NCBI GenBank assembly: GCA_022605955.1
Contig: JAKCOZ010000101.1
Span: forward strand, 620,001 to 684,000
Reading direction: 5' to 3'
DNA length: 64,000 bases
From: Rallus limicola
Lineage: Eukaryota > Chordata > Aves > Gruiformes > Rallidae
Shown here: piece after piece, positions 43,377 to 55,991 of the stretch
Layout: each line of letters opens with the position of its first letter
How positions within the stretch are numbered: position 1 is the first letter of the stretch
Position numbers and translations under genes: made by a program
The notes under the pieces: model-generated
What the model was told of the DNA's origin: nothing
Databases searched by the model: none
The model's input: only the letters and a program-made list of their open reading frames with translations

Positions 43377-46300
43377 ATGCCTTTCATGCCTAGCTTCTTT
43401 ACTTTGGGAGTTATTGCTGGACGTTTAGCATGTTTTGAATTGCAGTCTGCTAGGGCCGAGAAAAGCACCGTAGGAGGTTCCAGGCATGTTCCCTCTTTCC
43501 AGGCAAAGGAAAAGGCTGAGAGCCAAAGTGACAGGGTCTGCTCGGGTGTCCTGTTAGGAGGTTTCAGACAAGCTATGCCTTTCAGGCCTAGCTTCTTTAC
43601 TTTGGGAGTTATTGCTGGACGTTTAGCATGTTTTGAACTGCAGTCTGCTAGGGCCGAGAAAAGCACCGTAGGAGGTTCCAGGCATGTTCCCTCTTTCCAG
43701 GCAAAGGAAAAGGCTGAGAGCCAAAGTGACAGGGTCTGCTCGTGTGTCCTGTTAGGAGGTTTCAGACAAGCTATGCCTTTCAGGCCTAGCTTCTTTACTT
43801 TGGGAGTTATTGCTGGACGTTTAGCATGTTTTGAACTGCAGTCTGCTAGGGCCGAGAAAAGCACCGTAGGAGGTTCCAGGCATGTTCCCTCTTTCCAGGC
43901 AAAGGAAAAGGCTGAGAGCCAAAGTGACAGGGGCTGCTCGTGTGTCCTGTTAGGAGGTTTCAGACAAGCTATGCCTTTCAGGACTAGCTTCTTTACTTTG
44001 GGAGTTATTGCTGGACGTTTAGCATGTTTTGAACTGCAGTCTGCTAGGGCCGAGAAAAGCACCGTAGGAGGTTCCAGGCATGTTCCCTCTTTCCAGGCAA
44101 AGGAAAAGGCTGAGAGCCAAAGTGACAGGGTCTGCTCGTGTGTCCTGTTAGGAGGTTTCAGACAAGCTATGCCTTTCAGGCCTAGCTTCTTTACTTTGGG
44201 AGTTATTGCTGGACGTTTAGCATGTTTTGAACTGCAGTCTGCTAGGGCCGAGAAAAGCACCGTAGGAGGTTCCAGGCATGTTCCCTCTTTCCAGGCAAAG
44301 GAAAAGGCTGAGAGCCAAAGTGACAGGGTCTGCTCGTGTGTCCTGTTAGGAGGTTTCAGACAAGCTATGCCTTTCAGGCCTAGCTTCTTTACTTTGGGAG
44401 TTATTGCTGGACGTTTAGCATGTTTTGAACTGCAGTCTGCTAGGGCCGAGAAAAGCACCGTAGGAGGTTCCAGGCATGTTCCCTCTTTCCAGGCAAAGGA
44501 AAAGGCTGAGAGCCAAAGTGACAGGGTCTGCTCGTGTGTCCTGTTAGGAGGTTTCAGACAAGCTATGCCTTTCAGGCCTAGCTTCTTTACTTTGGGAGTT
44601 ATTGCTGGACGTTTAGCATGTTTTGAACTGCAGTCTGCTAGGGCCGAGAAAAGCACCGTAGGAGGTTCCAGGCATGTTCCCTCTTTCCAGGCAAAGGAAA
44701 AGGCTGAGAGCCAAAGTGACAGGGGCTGCTCGTGTGTCCTGTTAGGAGGTTTCAGACAAGCTATGCCTTTCAGGCCTAGCTTCTTTACTTTGGGAGTTAT
44801 TGCTGGACGTTTAGCATGTTTTGAACTGCAGTCTGCTAGGGCCGAGAAAAGCACCGTAGGAGGTTCCAGGCATTTTCCCTCTTTCCAGGCAAAGGAAAAG
44901 GCTGAGAGCCAAAGTGACAGGTGCTGCTCGTGTGTCCTGTTAGGAGGTTTCAGACAAGCTATGCCTTTCAGGCCTAGCTTCTTTACTTTGGGAGTTATTG
45001 CTGGACGTTTAGCATGTTTTGAACTGCAGTCTGCTAGGGCCGAGAAAAGCACCGTAGGAGGTTCCAGGCATGTTCCCTCTTTCCAGGCAAAGGAAAAGGC
45101 TGAGAGCCAAAGTGACAGGGTCTGCTCGGGTGTCCTGTTAGGAGGTTTCAGACAAGCTATGCCTTTCAGGCCTAGCTTCTTTACTTTGGGAGTTATTGCT
45201 GGACGTTTAGCATGTTTTGAACTGCAGTCTGCTAGGGCCGAGAAAAGCACCGTAGGAGGTTCCAGGCATGTTCCCTCTTTCCAGGCAAAGGAAAAGGCTG
45301 AGAGCCAAAGTGACAGGTGCTGCTCATGTGTTCTGTTAGGAGGTTTCAGACAAGCTATGCCTTTCATGCCTAGCTTCTTTACTTTGGGAGTTATTGCTGG
45401 ACGTTTAGCATGTTTTGAGCTGCAGTCTGCTAGGGCCGAGAAAAGCACCGTAGGAGGTTCCAGGCATGTTCCCTCTTTCCAAGCAAAGGAAAAAGCTGAG
45501 AGCCAAAGTGACAGGGTTTGCTCGTGTGTCCTGTTAGGAGGTTTCAGACAAGCTATGCCTTTCAGGCCTAGCTTCTTTACTTTGGGAGTTATTGCTGGAC
45601 GTTTAGCATGTTTTGAGCTGCAGTCTGCTAGGGCCGAGAAAAGCACCGTAGGAGGTTCCAGGCATGTTCCCTCTTTCCAGGCAAAGGAAAAGGCTGAGAG
45701 CCAAAGTGACAGGGTCTGCTTGTGTGTCCTGTTAGGAGGTTTCCAACAAGCTATGCCTTTCTGGCCTAGCTTCTTTACTTTGGGAGTTATTGCTGGACGT
45801 TTAGCATGTTTTGAGCTGCAGTCTGCTAGGGCCGAGAAAAGCACCGTAGGAGGTTCCAGGCATGTTCCCTCTTTCCAGGCAAAGGAAAAGGCTGAGAGCC
45901 AAAGTGACAGGTGCTGCTCATGTGTCCTGTTAGGAGGTTTCAGACAAGCTATGCCTTTCAGGCCTAGCTTCTTTACTTTGGGAGTTATTGCTGGACGTTT
46001 AGCATGTTTTGAACTGCAGTCTGCTAGGGCCGAGAAAAGCACCGTAGGAGGTTCCAGGCATGTTCCCTCTTTCCAGGCAAAGGAAAAGGCTGAGAGCCAA
46101 AGTGACAGGTGCTGCTCTTGTGTCCTGTTAGGAGGTTTCAGACAAGCTATGCCTTTCAGGCCTAGCTTCTTTACTTTGGGAGTTATTGCTGGACGTTTAG
46201 CATGTTTTGAACTGCAGTCTGCTAGGGCCGAGAAAAACACCGTAGGAGGTTCCAGGCATGTTCCCTCTTTCCAGGCAAAGGAAAAGGCTGAGAGCCAAAG

Positions 46301-46940
46301 TGACAGGGGCTGCTCGTGTGTCCTGTTAGGAGGTTTCAGACAAGCTATGCCTTTCAGGCCTAGCTTCTTTACTTTGGGAGTTATTGCTGGACGTTTAGCA
46401 TGTTTTGAACTGCAGTCTGCTAGGGCCGAGAAAAGCACCGTAGGAGGTTCCAGGCATGTTCCCTCTTTCCAGGCAAAGGAAAAGGCTGAGAACCAAAGTG
46501 ACAGGGGCTGCTCGTGTGTCATGTTAGGAGGTTTCAGACAAGCTATGCCTTTCAGGCCTAGCTTCTTTACTTTGGGAGTTATTGCTGGACGTTTAGCATG
46601 TTTTGAACTGCAGTCTGCTAGGGCCGAGAAAAGCACCGTAGGAGGTTCCAGGCATGTTCCCTCTTTCCAGGCAAAGGAAAAGGCTGAGAGCCAAAGTGAC
46701 AGGGGCTGCTCGTGTGTCCTGTTAGGAGGTTTCAGACAAGCTATGCCTTTCAGGCCTAGCTTCTTTCCTTTGGGAGTTATTGCTGGACGTTTAGCATGTT
46801 TTGAACTGCAGTCTGCTAGGGCCGAGAAAAGCACCGTAGGAGGTTCCAGGCATGTTCCCTCTTTCCAGGCAAAGGAAAAGGCTAAGAGCCAAAGTGACAG
46901 GGTCTGCTCGTGTGTCCTGTTAGGAGGTTTCAGACAAGCT
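43377..46940 (+). repeat. Block 18: 18 monomers with a junction-less start marker
   Basis: Monomer 11 (45357-45554) has p11T, the mark of a first monomer, but no junction before it. Monomers 8-14 contain five p160T/p161G copies and unusual starts (tttctggcc near 45759, ggtttccaac near 45738). Monomers 17-18 have the second end type, p25C and p142A, shared with blocks 8 and 20. Confidence 0.95.
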
Positions 46941-46987
46941 ATGCCTTTCAGGCCTAGCTTGTCTGAAACCTCCTAACAGGACAAGCT
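46941..46987. repeat. Junction 18, matched arms
   Basis: p177G on the left; palindrome 46913-46983 has no arm mismatch. It follows the second end type, as junctions 8 and 20 do. Confidence 0.95.
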
Positions 46988-49561
46988 ATGCCTTTCATGC
47001 CTAGCTTCTTTACTTTGGGAGTTATTGCTGGACGTTTAGCATGTTTTGAACTGCAGTCTGCTAGGGCCGAGAAAAGCACCGTAGGAGGTTCCAGGCATGT
47101 TCCCTCTTTCCAGGCAAAGGAAAAGGCTGAGAGCCAAAGTGACAGGGTCTGCTCGTGTGTCCTGTTAGGAGGTTTCAGACAAGCTATGCCTTTCAGGCCT
47201 AGCTTCTTTACTTTGGGAGTTATTGCTGGACGTTTAGCATGTTTTGAACTGCAGTCTGCTACGGCCGAGAAAAGCACCGTAGGAGGTTCCAGGCATGTTC
47301 CCTCTTTCCAGGCAAAGGAAAAGGCTGAGAGCCAAAGTGACAGGGTCTGCTCGTGTGTCCTGTTAGGAGGTTTCAGACAAGCTATGCCTTTCAGGCCTAG
47401 CTTCTATACTTTGGGAGTTATTGCTGGACGTTTAGCATGTTTTGAACTGCAGTCTGCTAGGGCCGAGAAAAGCACCGTAGGAGGTTCCAGGCATGTTCCC
47501 TCTTTCCAGGGAAAGGAAAAGGCTGAGAGCCAAAGTGACAGGGTCTGCTCGTGTGTCCTGTTAGGAGGTTTCAGACAAGCTATGCCTTTCAGGCCTAGCT
47601 TCTTTACTTTGGGAGTTATTGCTGGACGTTTAGCATGTTTTGAACTGCAGTCTGCTAGGGCCGAGAAAAGCACCGTAGGAGGTTCCAGGCATGTTCCCTC
47701 TTTCCAGGCAAAGGAAAAGGCTGAGAGCCAAAGTGACAGGGTCTGCTCGTGTGTCCTGTTAGGAGGTTTCAGACAAGCTATGCCTTTCAGGCCTAGCTTC
47801 TTTACTTTGGGAGTTATTGCTGGACGTTTAGCATGTTTTGAACTGCAGTCTGCTAGGGCCGAGAAAAGCACCGTAGGAGGTTCCAGGCATGTTCCCTCTT
47901 TCCAGGCAAAGGAAAAGGCTGAGAGCCAAAGTGACAGGGTCTGCTCGTGTGTCCTGTTAGGAGGTTTCAGACAAGCTATGCCTTTCAGGCCTAGCTTCTT
48001 TACTTTGGGAGTTATTGCTGGACGTTTAGCATGTTTTGAACTGCAGTCTGCTAGGGCCGAGAAAAGCACCGTAGGAGGTTCCAGGCATGTTCCCTCTTTC
48101 CAGGCAAAGGAAAAGGCTGAGAGCCAAAGTGACAGGTGCTGCTCATGTGTCCTGTTAGGAGGTTTCAGACAAGCTATGCCTTTCAGGCCTAGCTTCTTTA
48201 CTTTGGGAGTTATTGCTGGACGTTTAGCATGTTTTGAACTGCAGTCTGCTAGGGCCGAGAAAAGCACCGTAGGAGGTTCCAGGCATGTTCCCTCTTTCCA
48301 GGCAAAGGAAAAGGCTGAGAGCCAAAGTGACAGGGTCTGCTCGGGTGTCCTGTTAGGAGGTTTCAGACAAGCTATGCCTTTCAGGCCTAGCTTCTTTACT
48401 TTGGGAGTTATTGCTGGACGTTTAGCATGTTTTGAACTGCAGTCTGCTAGGGCCGAGAAAAGCACCGTAGGAGGTTCCAGGCATGTTCCCTCTTTCCAGG
48501 CAAAGGAAAAGGCTGAGAGCCAAAGTGACAGGGTCTGCTCGTGTGTCCTGTTAGGAGGTTTCAGACAAGCTATGCCTTTCAGGCCTAGCTTCTTTACTTT
48601 GGGAGTTATTGCTGGACGTTTAGCATGTTTTGAACTGCAGTCTGCTAGGGCCGAGAAAAGCACCGTAGGAGGTTCCAGGCATGTTCCCTCTTTCCTAGCA
48701 AAGGAAAAAGCTGAGAGCCAAAGTGACAGGGTTTGCTCGTGTGTCCTGTTAGGAGGTTTCAGACAAGCTATGCCTTTCAGGCCTAGCTTCTTTACTTTGG
48801 GAGTTATTGCTGGACATTTAGCATGTTTTGAACTGCAGTCTGCTAGGGCCGAGAAAAGCACCGTAGGAGGTTCCAGGCATGTTCCCTCTTTCCAGGCAAA
48901 GGAAAAGGCTGAGAGCCAAAGTGACAGGTGCTGCTCATGTGTCCTGTTAGGAGGTTTCAGACAAGCTATGCCTTTCAGGCCTAGCTTCTTTACTTTGGGA
49001 GTTATTGCTGGACGTTTAGCATGTTTTGAACTGCAGTCTGCTAGGGCCGAGAAAAGCACCGTAGGAGGTTCCAGGCATGTTCCCTCTTTCCAGGCAAAGG
49101 AAAAGGCTGAGAGCCAAAGTGACAGGGTCTGCTCGGGTGTCCTGTTAGGAGGTTTCCGACAAGCTATGCCTTTCAGGCCTAGCTTCTTTACTTTGGGAGT
49201 TATTGCTGGACGTTTAGCATGTTTTGAACTGCAGTCTGCTAGGGCCGAGAAAAGCACCGTAGGAGGTTCCAGGCATGTTCCCTCTTTCCAGGCAAAGGAA
49301 AAGGCTGAGAACCAAAGTGACAGGGGCTGCTCGTGTGTCCTGTTAGGAGGTTTCAGACAAGCTATGCCTTTCAGGCCTAACTTCTTTACTTTGGGAGTTA
49401 TTGCTGGACGTTTAGCATGTTTTGAATTGCAGTCTGCTAGTGCCGAGAAAAGCACCGTAGGAGGTTCCAGGCATGTTCCCTCTTTCCAGGCAAAGGAAAA
49501 GGCTGAGAGCCAAAGTGACAGGGTCTGCTCGTGTGTCCTCTTAGGAGGTTTCAGACAAGCT
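46988..49561 (+). repeat. Block 19: 13 monomers
   Basis: Monomer 2 has p77C (gctacggcc). Monomers 3-10 (47384-48967) form an ordered string also found twice in block 21: p23A with p128G, two plain p161T monomers, p160T/p161G with p168A, p169G, plain, p125T/p126A (tttcctagc), then p47A. The end monomer has p17A (cctaacttc), p64T, p78T and p177C. Confidence 0.95.
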
Positions 49562-49608
49562 ATGCATTTCAGGCCTAGCTTGTCTGAAACCTCCTAACAG
49601 GACAAGCT
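49562..49608. repeat. Junction 19, atgcattt variant
   Basis: The truncated monomer starts atgcatttc, a change shared with junctions 21 and 22; p177C on the left arm. This ties blocks 19, 21 and 22 to one recent lineage. Confidence 0.95.
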
Positions 49609-51984
49609 ATGCCTTTCATGCCTAGCTTCTTTACTTTGGGAGTTATTGCTGGACGTTTAGCATGTTTTGAACTGCAGTCTGCTAGGGCCGAGAAAAGCAC
49701 CGTAGGAGGTTCCAGGCATGTTCCCTCTTTCCAGGCAAAGGAAAAGGCTGAGAACCAAAGTGACAGGGGCTGCTCGTGTGTCATGTTAGGAGGTTTCAGA
49801 CAAGCTATGCCTTTCAGGCCTAGCTTCTTTACTTTGGGAGTTATTGCTGGACGTTTAGCATGTTTTGAACTGCAGTCTGCTAGGGCCGAGAAAAGCACCG
49901 TAGGAGGTTCCAGGCATGTTCCCTCTTTCCAGGCAAAGGAAAAGGCTGAGAGCCAAAGTGACAGGGGCTGCTCGTGTGTCCTGTTAGGAGGTTTCAGACA
50001 AGCTATGCCTTTCAGGCCTAGCTTCTTTACTTTGGGAGTTATTGCTGGACGTTTAGCATGTTTTGAGCTGCAGTCTGCTAGGGCCGAGAAAAGCTCCGTA
50101 GGAGGTTCCAGGCATGTTCCCTCTTTCCAGGCAAAGGAAAAGGCTGAGAACCAAAGTGACAGGGGCTGCTCGTGTGTCATGTTAGGAGGTTTCAGACAAG
50201 CTATGCCTTTCAGGCCTAGCTTCTTTACTTTGGGAGTTATTGCTGGACGTTTAGCATGTTTTGAATTGCAGTCTGCTAGGGCCGAGAAAAGCACCGTAGG
50301 AGGTTCCAGGCATGTTCCCTCTTTCCAGGCAAAGGAAAAGGCTGAGAGCCAAAGTGACAGGGTCTGCTCATGTGTCCTGTTAGGAGGTTTCAGACAAGCT
50401 ATGCCTTTCAGGCCTAGCTTCTTTACTTTGGGAGTTATTGCTGGACGTTTAGCATGTTTTGAGCTGCAGTCTGCTAGGGCCGAGAAAAGCACCGTAGGAG
50501 GTTCCAGGCATGTTCCCTCTTTCCAAGCAAAGGAAAAAGCTGAGAGCCAAAGTGAAAGGGTTTGCTCGTGTGTCCTGTTAGGAGGTTTCAGACAAGCTAT
50601 GCCTTTCAGGCCTAGCTTCTTTACTTTGGGAGTTATTGCTGGACGTTTAGCATGTTTTGAATTGCAGTCTGCTAGGGCCGAGAAAAGCTCCGTAGGAGGT
50701 TCCAGGCATGTTCCCTCTTTCCAGGCAAAGGAAAAGGCTGAGAACCAAAGTGACAGGGGCTGCTCGTGTGTCATGTTAGGAGGTTTCAGACAAGCTATGC
50801 CTTTCAGGCCTAGCTTCTTTACTTTGGGAGTTATTGCTGGACGTTTAGCATGTTTTGAACTGCAGTCTGCTAGGGCCGAGAAAAGCACCATAGGAGGTTC
50901 CAGGCATGTTCCCTCTTTCCAGGCAAAGGAAAAGGCTGAGAACCACAGTGACAGGGGCTGCTCGTGTGTCATGTTAGGAGGTTTCAGACAAGCTATGCCT
51001 TTCAGGCCTAGCTTCTTTACTTTGGGAGTTATTGCTGGACGTTTAGCATGTTTTGAACTGCAGTCTGCTAGGGCCGAGAAAAGCACCGTAGGAAGTTCCA
51101 GGCATGTTCCCTCTTTCCAGGCAAAGGAAAAGGCTGAGAGCCAAAGTGACAGGGTCTGCTCGTGTGTCATGTTAGGAGGTTTCAGACAAGCTATGCCTTT
51201 CAGGCCTAGCTTCTTTACTTTGGGAGTTATTGCTGGACGTTTAGCATGTTTTGAACTGCAGTCTGCTAGGGCCGAGAAAAGCACCGTAGGAGGTTCCAGG
51301 CATGTTCCCTCTTTCCAGGCAAAGGAAAAGGCTGAGAGCCAAAGTGACAGGGTCTGCTCGTGTGTCCTGTTAGGAGGTTTCAGACAAGCTATGCCTTTCA
51401 GGCCTAGCTTCTTTACTTTGGGAGTTATTGCTGGACGTTTAGCATGTTTTGAATTGCAGTCTGCTAGTGCCGAGAAAAGCACCGTAGGAGGTTCCAGGCA
51501 TGTTCCCTCTTTCCAGGCAAAGGAAAAGGCTGAGAGCCAAAGTGACAGGGTCTGCTCGTGTGTCATGTTAGGAGGTTTCAGACAAGCTATGCCTTTCAGG
51601 CCTAGCTTCTTTACTTTGGGAGTTATTGCTGGACGTTTAGCATGTTTTGAACTGCAGTCTGCTAGGGCCGAGAAAAGCACCGTAGGAGGTTCCAGGCATG
51701 TTCCCTCTTTCCAGGCAAAGGAAAAGGCTGAGAGCCAAAGTGACAGGGGCTGCTCGTGTGTCCTGTTAGGAGGTTTCAGACAAGCTATGCCTTTCAGGCC
51801 TAGCTTCTTTCCTTTGGGAGTTATTGCTGGACGTTTAGCATGTTTTGAACTGCAGTCTGCTAGGGCCGAGAAAAGCACCGTAGGAGGTTCCAGGCATGTT
51901 CCCTCTTTCCAGGCAAAGGAAAAGGCTAAGAGCCAAAGTGACAGGGTCTGCTCGTGTGTCCTGTTAGGAGGTTTCAGACAAGCT
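49609..51984 (+). repeat. Block 20: 12 monomers
   Basis: Rich in p146A/p161G/p175A monomers (1, 3, 6, 7). Monomer 7 has caccatagg, a CpG to CpA change at p93. Monomers 3 and 6 have p91T. Monomer 10 (51391-51588) is an end-type monomer without a junction. Monomers 10-12 match block 8 monomers 5-7, including p25C and p142A at the end. Confidence 0.95.
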
Positions 51985-52031
51985 ATGCCTTTCAGGCCTA
52001 GCTTGTCTGAAACCTCCTAACAGGACAAGCT
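51985..52031. repeat. Junction 20, matched arms
   Basis: p177G; palindrome 51957-52027 has no arm mismatch. The next block opens atgtctttcatgcc. Confidence 0.95.
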
Positions 52032-52823
52032 ATGTCTTTCATGCCTAGCTTCTTTACTTTTGGAGTTATTGCTGGACGTTTAGCATGTTTTGAACTGCAG
52101 TCAGCTAGGGCCGAGAAAAGCACCGTAGGAGGTTCCAGGCATGTTCCCTCTTTCCAGGCAAAGGAAAAGGCTGAGAGCCAAAGTGACAGGGTCTGCTCGT
52201 GTGTCCTGTTAGGAGGTTTCAGACAAGCTATGCCTTTCAGGCCTAGCTTCTTTACTTTGGGAGTTATTGCTGGACGTTTAGCATGTTTTGAACTGCAGTC
52301 TGCTAGGGCCGAGAAAAGCACCGTAGGAGGTTCCAGGCATGTTCCCTCTTTCCAGGCAAAGGAAAAGGCTGAGAGCCAAAGTGACAGGGGCTGCTCGTGT
52401 GTCCTGTTAGGAGGTTTCAGACAAGCTATGCCTTTCAGGCCTAGCTTCTTTACTTTGGGAGTTATTGCTGGACGTTTAGCATGTTTTGAACTGCAGTCTG
52501 CTAGGGCCGAGAAAAGCACCGTAGGAGGTTCCAGGCATGTTCCCTCTTTCCAGGCAAAGGAAAAGGCTGAGAGCCAAAGTGACAGGGTCTGCTCGTGTGT
52601 CCTGTTAGGAGGTTTCAGACAAGCTATGCCTTTCAGGCCTAGCTTCTTTACTTTGGGAGTTATTGCTGGACGTTTAGCATGTTTTGAACTGCAGTCTGCT
52701 AGGGCCGAGAAAAGCACCGTAGGAGGTTCCAGGCATGTTCCCTCTTTCCAGGCAAAGGAAAAGGCTGAGAGCCAAAGTGACAGGGTCTGCTCGTGTGTCC
52801 TGTTAGGAGGTTTCAGAAAAGCT

Positions 52824-54209
52824 ATGCCTTTCAGGCCTAGCTTCTATACTTTGGGAGTTATTGCTGGACGTTTAGCATGTTTTGAACTGCAGTCTGCTAG
52901 GGCCGAGAAAAGCACCGTAGGAGGTTCCAGGCATGTTCCCTCTTTCCAGGGAAAGGAAAAGGCTGAGAGCCAAAGTGACAGGGTCTGCTCGTGTGTCCTG
53001 TTAGGAGGTTTCAGACAAGCTATGCCTTTCAGGCCTAGCTTCTTTACTTTGGGAGTTATTGCTGGACGTTTAGCATGTTTTGAACTGCAGTCTGCTAGGG
53101 CCGAGAAAAGCACCGTAGGAGGTTCCAGGCATGTTCCCTCTTTCCAGGCAAAGGAAAAGGCTGAGAGCCAAAGTGACAGGGTCTGCTCGTGTGTCCTGTT
53201 AGGAGGTTTCAGACAAGCTATGCCTTTCAGGCCTAGCTTCTTTACTTTGGGAGTTATTGCTGGACGTTTAGCATGTTTTGAACTGCAGTCTGCTAGGGCC
53301 GAGAAAAGCACCGTAGGAGGTTCCAGGCATGTTCCCTCTTTCCAGGCAAAGGAAAAGGCTGAGAGCCAAAGTGACAGGTGCTGCTCATGTGTCCTGTTAG
53401 GAGGTTTCCGACAAGCTATGCCTTTCAGGCCTAGCTTCTTTACTTTGGGAGTTATTGCTGGACGTTTAGCATGTTTTGAACTGCAGTCTGCTAGGGCCGA
53501 GAAAAGCACCGTAGGATGTTCCAGGCATGTTCCCTCTTTCCAGGCAAAGGAAAAGGCTGAGAGCCAAAGTGACAGGGTCTGCTCGGGTGTCCTGTTAGGA
53601 GGTTTCAGACAAGCTATGCCTTTCAGGCCTAGCTTCTTTACTTTGGGAGTTATTGCTGGACGTTTAGCATGTTTTGAACTGCAGTCTGCTAGGGCCGAGA
53701 AAAGCACCGTAGGAGGTTCCAGGCATGTTCCCTCTTTCCAGGCAAAGGAAAAGGCTGAGAGCCAAAGTGACAGGGTCTGCTCGTGTGTCCTGTTAGGAGG
53801 TTTCAGACAAGCTATGCCTTTCAGGCCTAGCTTCTTTACTTTGGGAGTTATTGCTGGACGTTTAGCATGTTTTGAACTGCAGTCTGCTAGGGCCGAGAAA
53901 AGCACCGTAGGAGGTTCCAGGCATGTTCCCTCTTTCCTAGCAAAGGAAAAAGCTGAGAGCCAAAGTGACAGGGTTTGCTCGTGTGTCCTGTTAGGAGGTT
54001 TCAGACAAGCTATGCCTTTCAGGCCTAGCTTCTTTACTTTGGGAGTTATTGCTGGACATTTAGCATGTTTTGAACTGCAGTCTGCTAGGGCCGAGAAAAG
54101 CACCGTAGGAGGTTCCAGGCATGTTCCCTCTTTCCAGGGAAAGGAAAAGGCTGAGAGCCAAAGTGACAGGGTCTGCTCGTGTGTCATGTTAGGAGGTTTC
54201 AGACAAGCT
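52824..54209 (+). repeat. Seven-monomer string, copy 1 in block 21
   Basis: Order: p23A/p128G, plain, p160T/p161G/p168A, p100T/p169G, plain, p125T/p126A, p47A/p128G. It matches 47384-48967 in block 19 apart from one plain monomer. Confidence 0.85.
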
Positions 54210-55991
54210 ATGCCTTTCAGGCCTAGCTTCTTTACTTTGGGAGTTATTGCTGGACGTTTAGCATGTTTTGAACTGCAGTCTGCTAGGGCCGAGAAAAGCA
54301 CCGTAGGAGGTTCCAGGCATGTTCCCTCTTTCCAGGCAAAGGAAAAGGCTGAGAGCCAAAGTGACAGGGTCTGCTCGTGTGTCCTGTTAGGAGGTTTCAG
54401 ACAAGCTATGCCTTTCAGGCCTAGCTTCTTTACTTTGGGAGTTATTGCTGGACATTTAGCATGTTTTGAACTGCAGTCTGCTAGGCCCGAGAAAAGCACC
54501 GTAGGAGGTTCCAGGCATGTTCCCTCTTTCCAGGCAAAGGAAAAGGCTGAGAGCCAAAGTGACAGGTGCTGCTCATGTGTCCTGTTAGGAGGTTTCAGAC
54601 AAGCTATGCCTTTCAGGCCTAGCTTCTTTACTTTGGGAGTTATTGCTGGACGTTTAGCATGTTTTGAACTGCAGTCTGCTAGGGCCGAGAAAAGCACCGT
54701 AGGAGGTTCCAGGCATGTTCCCTCTTTCCAGGCAAAGGAAAAGGCTGAGAGCCAAAGTGACAGGGTCTGCTCGGGTGTCCTGTTAGGAGGTTTCAGACAA
54801 GCTATGCCTTTCAGGCCTAGCTTCTTTACTTTGGGAGTTATTGCTGGACGTTTAGCATGTTTTGAACTGCAGTCTGCTAGGGCCGAGAAAAGCACCGTAG
54901 GAGGTTCCAGGCATGTTCCCTCTTTCCAGGCAAAGGAAAAGGCTGAGAGCCAAAGTGACAGGGTCTGCTCGTGTGTCCTGTTAGGAGGTTTCAGACAAGC
55001 TATGCCTTTCAGGCCTAGCTTCTTTACTTTGGGAGTTATTGCTGGACGTTTAGCATGTTTTGAACTGCAGTCTGCTAGGGCCGAGAAAAGCACCGTAGGA
55101 GGTTCCAGGCATGTTCCCTCTTTCCAGGCAAAGGAAAAGGCTGAGAGCCAAAGTGACAGGGTCTGCTCGGGTGTCCTGTTAGGAGGTTTCCGACAAGCTA
55201 TGCCTTTCAGGCCTAGCTTCTTTACTTTGGGAGTTATTGCTGGACGTTTAGCATGTTTTGAACTGCAGTCTGCTAGGGCCGAGAAAAGCACCGTAGGAGG
55301 TTCCAGGCATGTTCCCTCTTTCCAGGCAAAGGAAAAGGCTGAGAGCCAAAGTGACAGGGTCTGCTCGGGTGTCCTGTTAGGAGGTTTCCGACAAGCTATG
55401 CCTTTCAGGCCTAGCTTCTTTACTTTGGGAGTTATTGCTGGACGTTTAGCATGTTTTGAACTGCAGTCTGCTAGGGCCGAGAAAAGCACCGTAGGAGGTT
55501 CCAGGCATGTTCCCTCTTTCCAGGCAAAGGAAAAGGCTGAGAACCAAAGTGACAGGGTCTGCTCGTGTGTCCTGTTAGGAGGTTTCAGACAAGCTATGCC
55601 TTTCAGGCCTAGCTTCTTTACTTTGGGAGTTATTGCTGGACGTTTAGCATGTTTTGAACTGCAGTCTGCTAGGGCCGAGAAAAGCACCGTAGGAGGTTCC
55701 AGGCATGTTCCCTCTTTCCAGGCAAAGGAAAAGGCTGAGAGCCAAAGTGACAGGGTCTGCTCGTGTGTCCTGTTAGGAGGTTTCAGACAAGCTATGCCTT
55801 TCAGGCCTAGCTTCTTTACTTTGGGAGTTATTGCTGGACGTTTAGCATGTTTTGAACTGCAGTCTGCTACGGCCGAGAAAAGCACCGTAGGAGGTTCCAG
55901 GCATGTTCCCTCTTTCCAGGCAAAGGAAAAGGCTGAGAGCCAAAGTGACAGGGTCTGCTCGTGTGTCCTGTTAGGAGGTTTCAGAAAAGCT

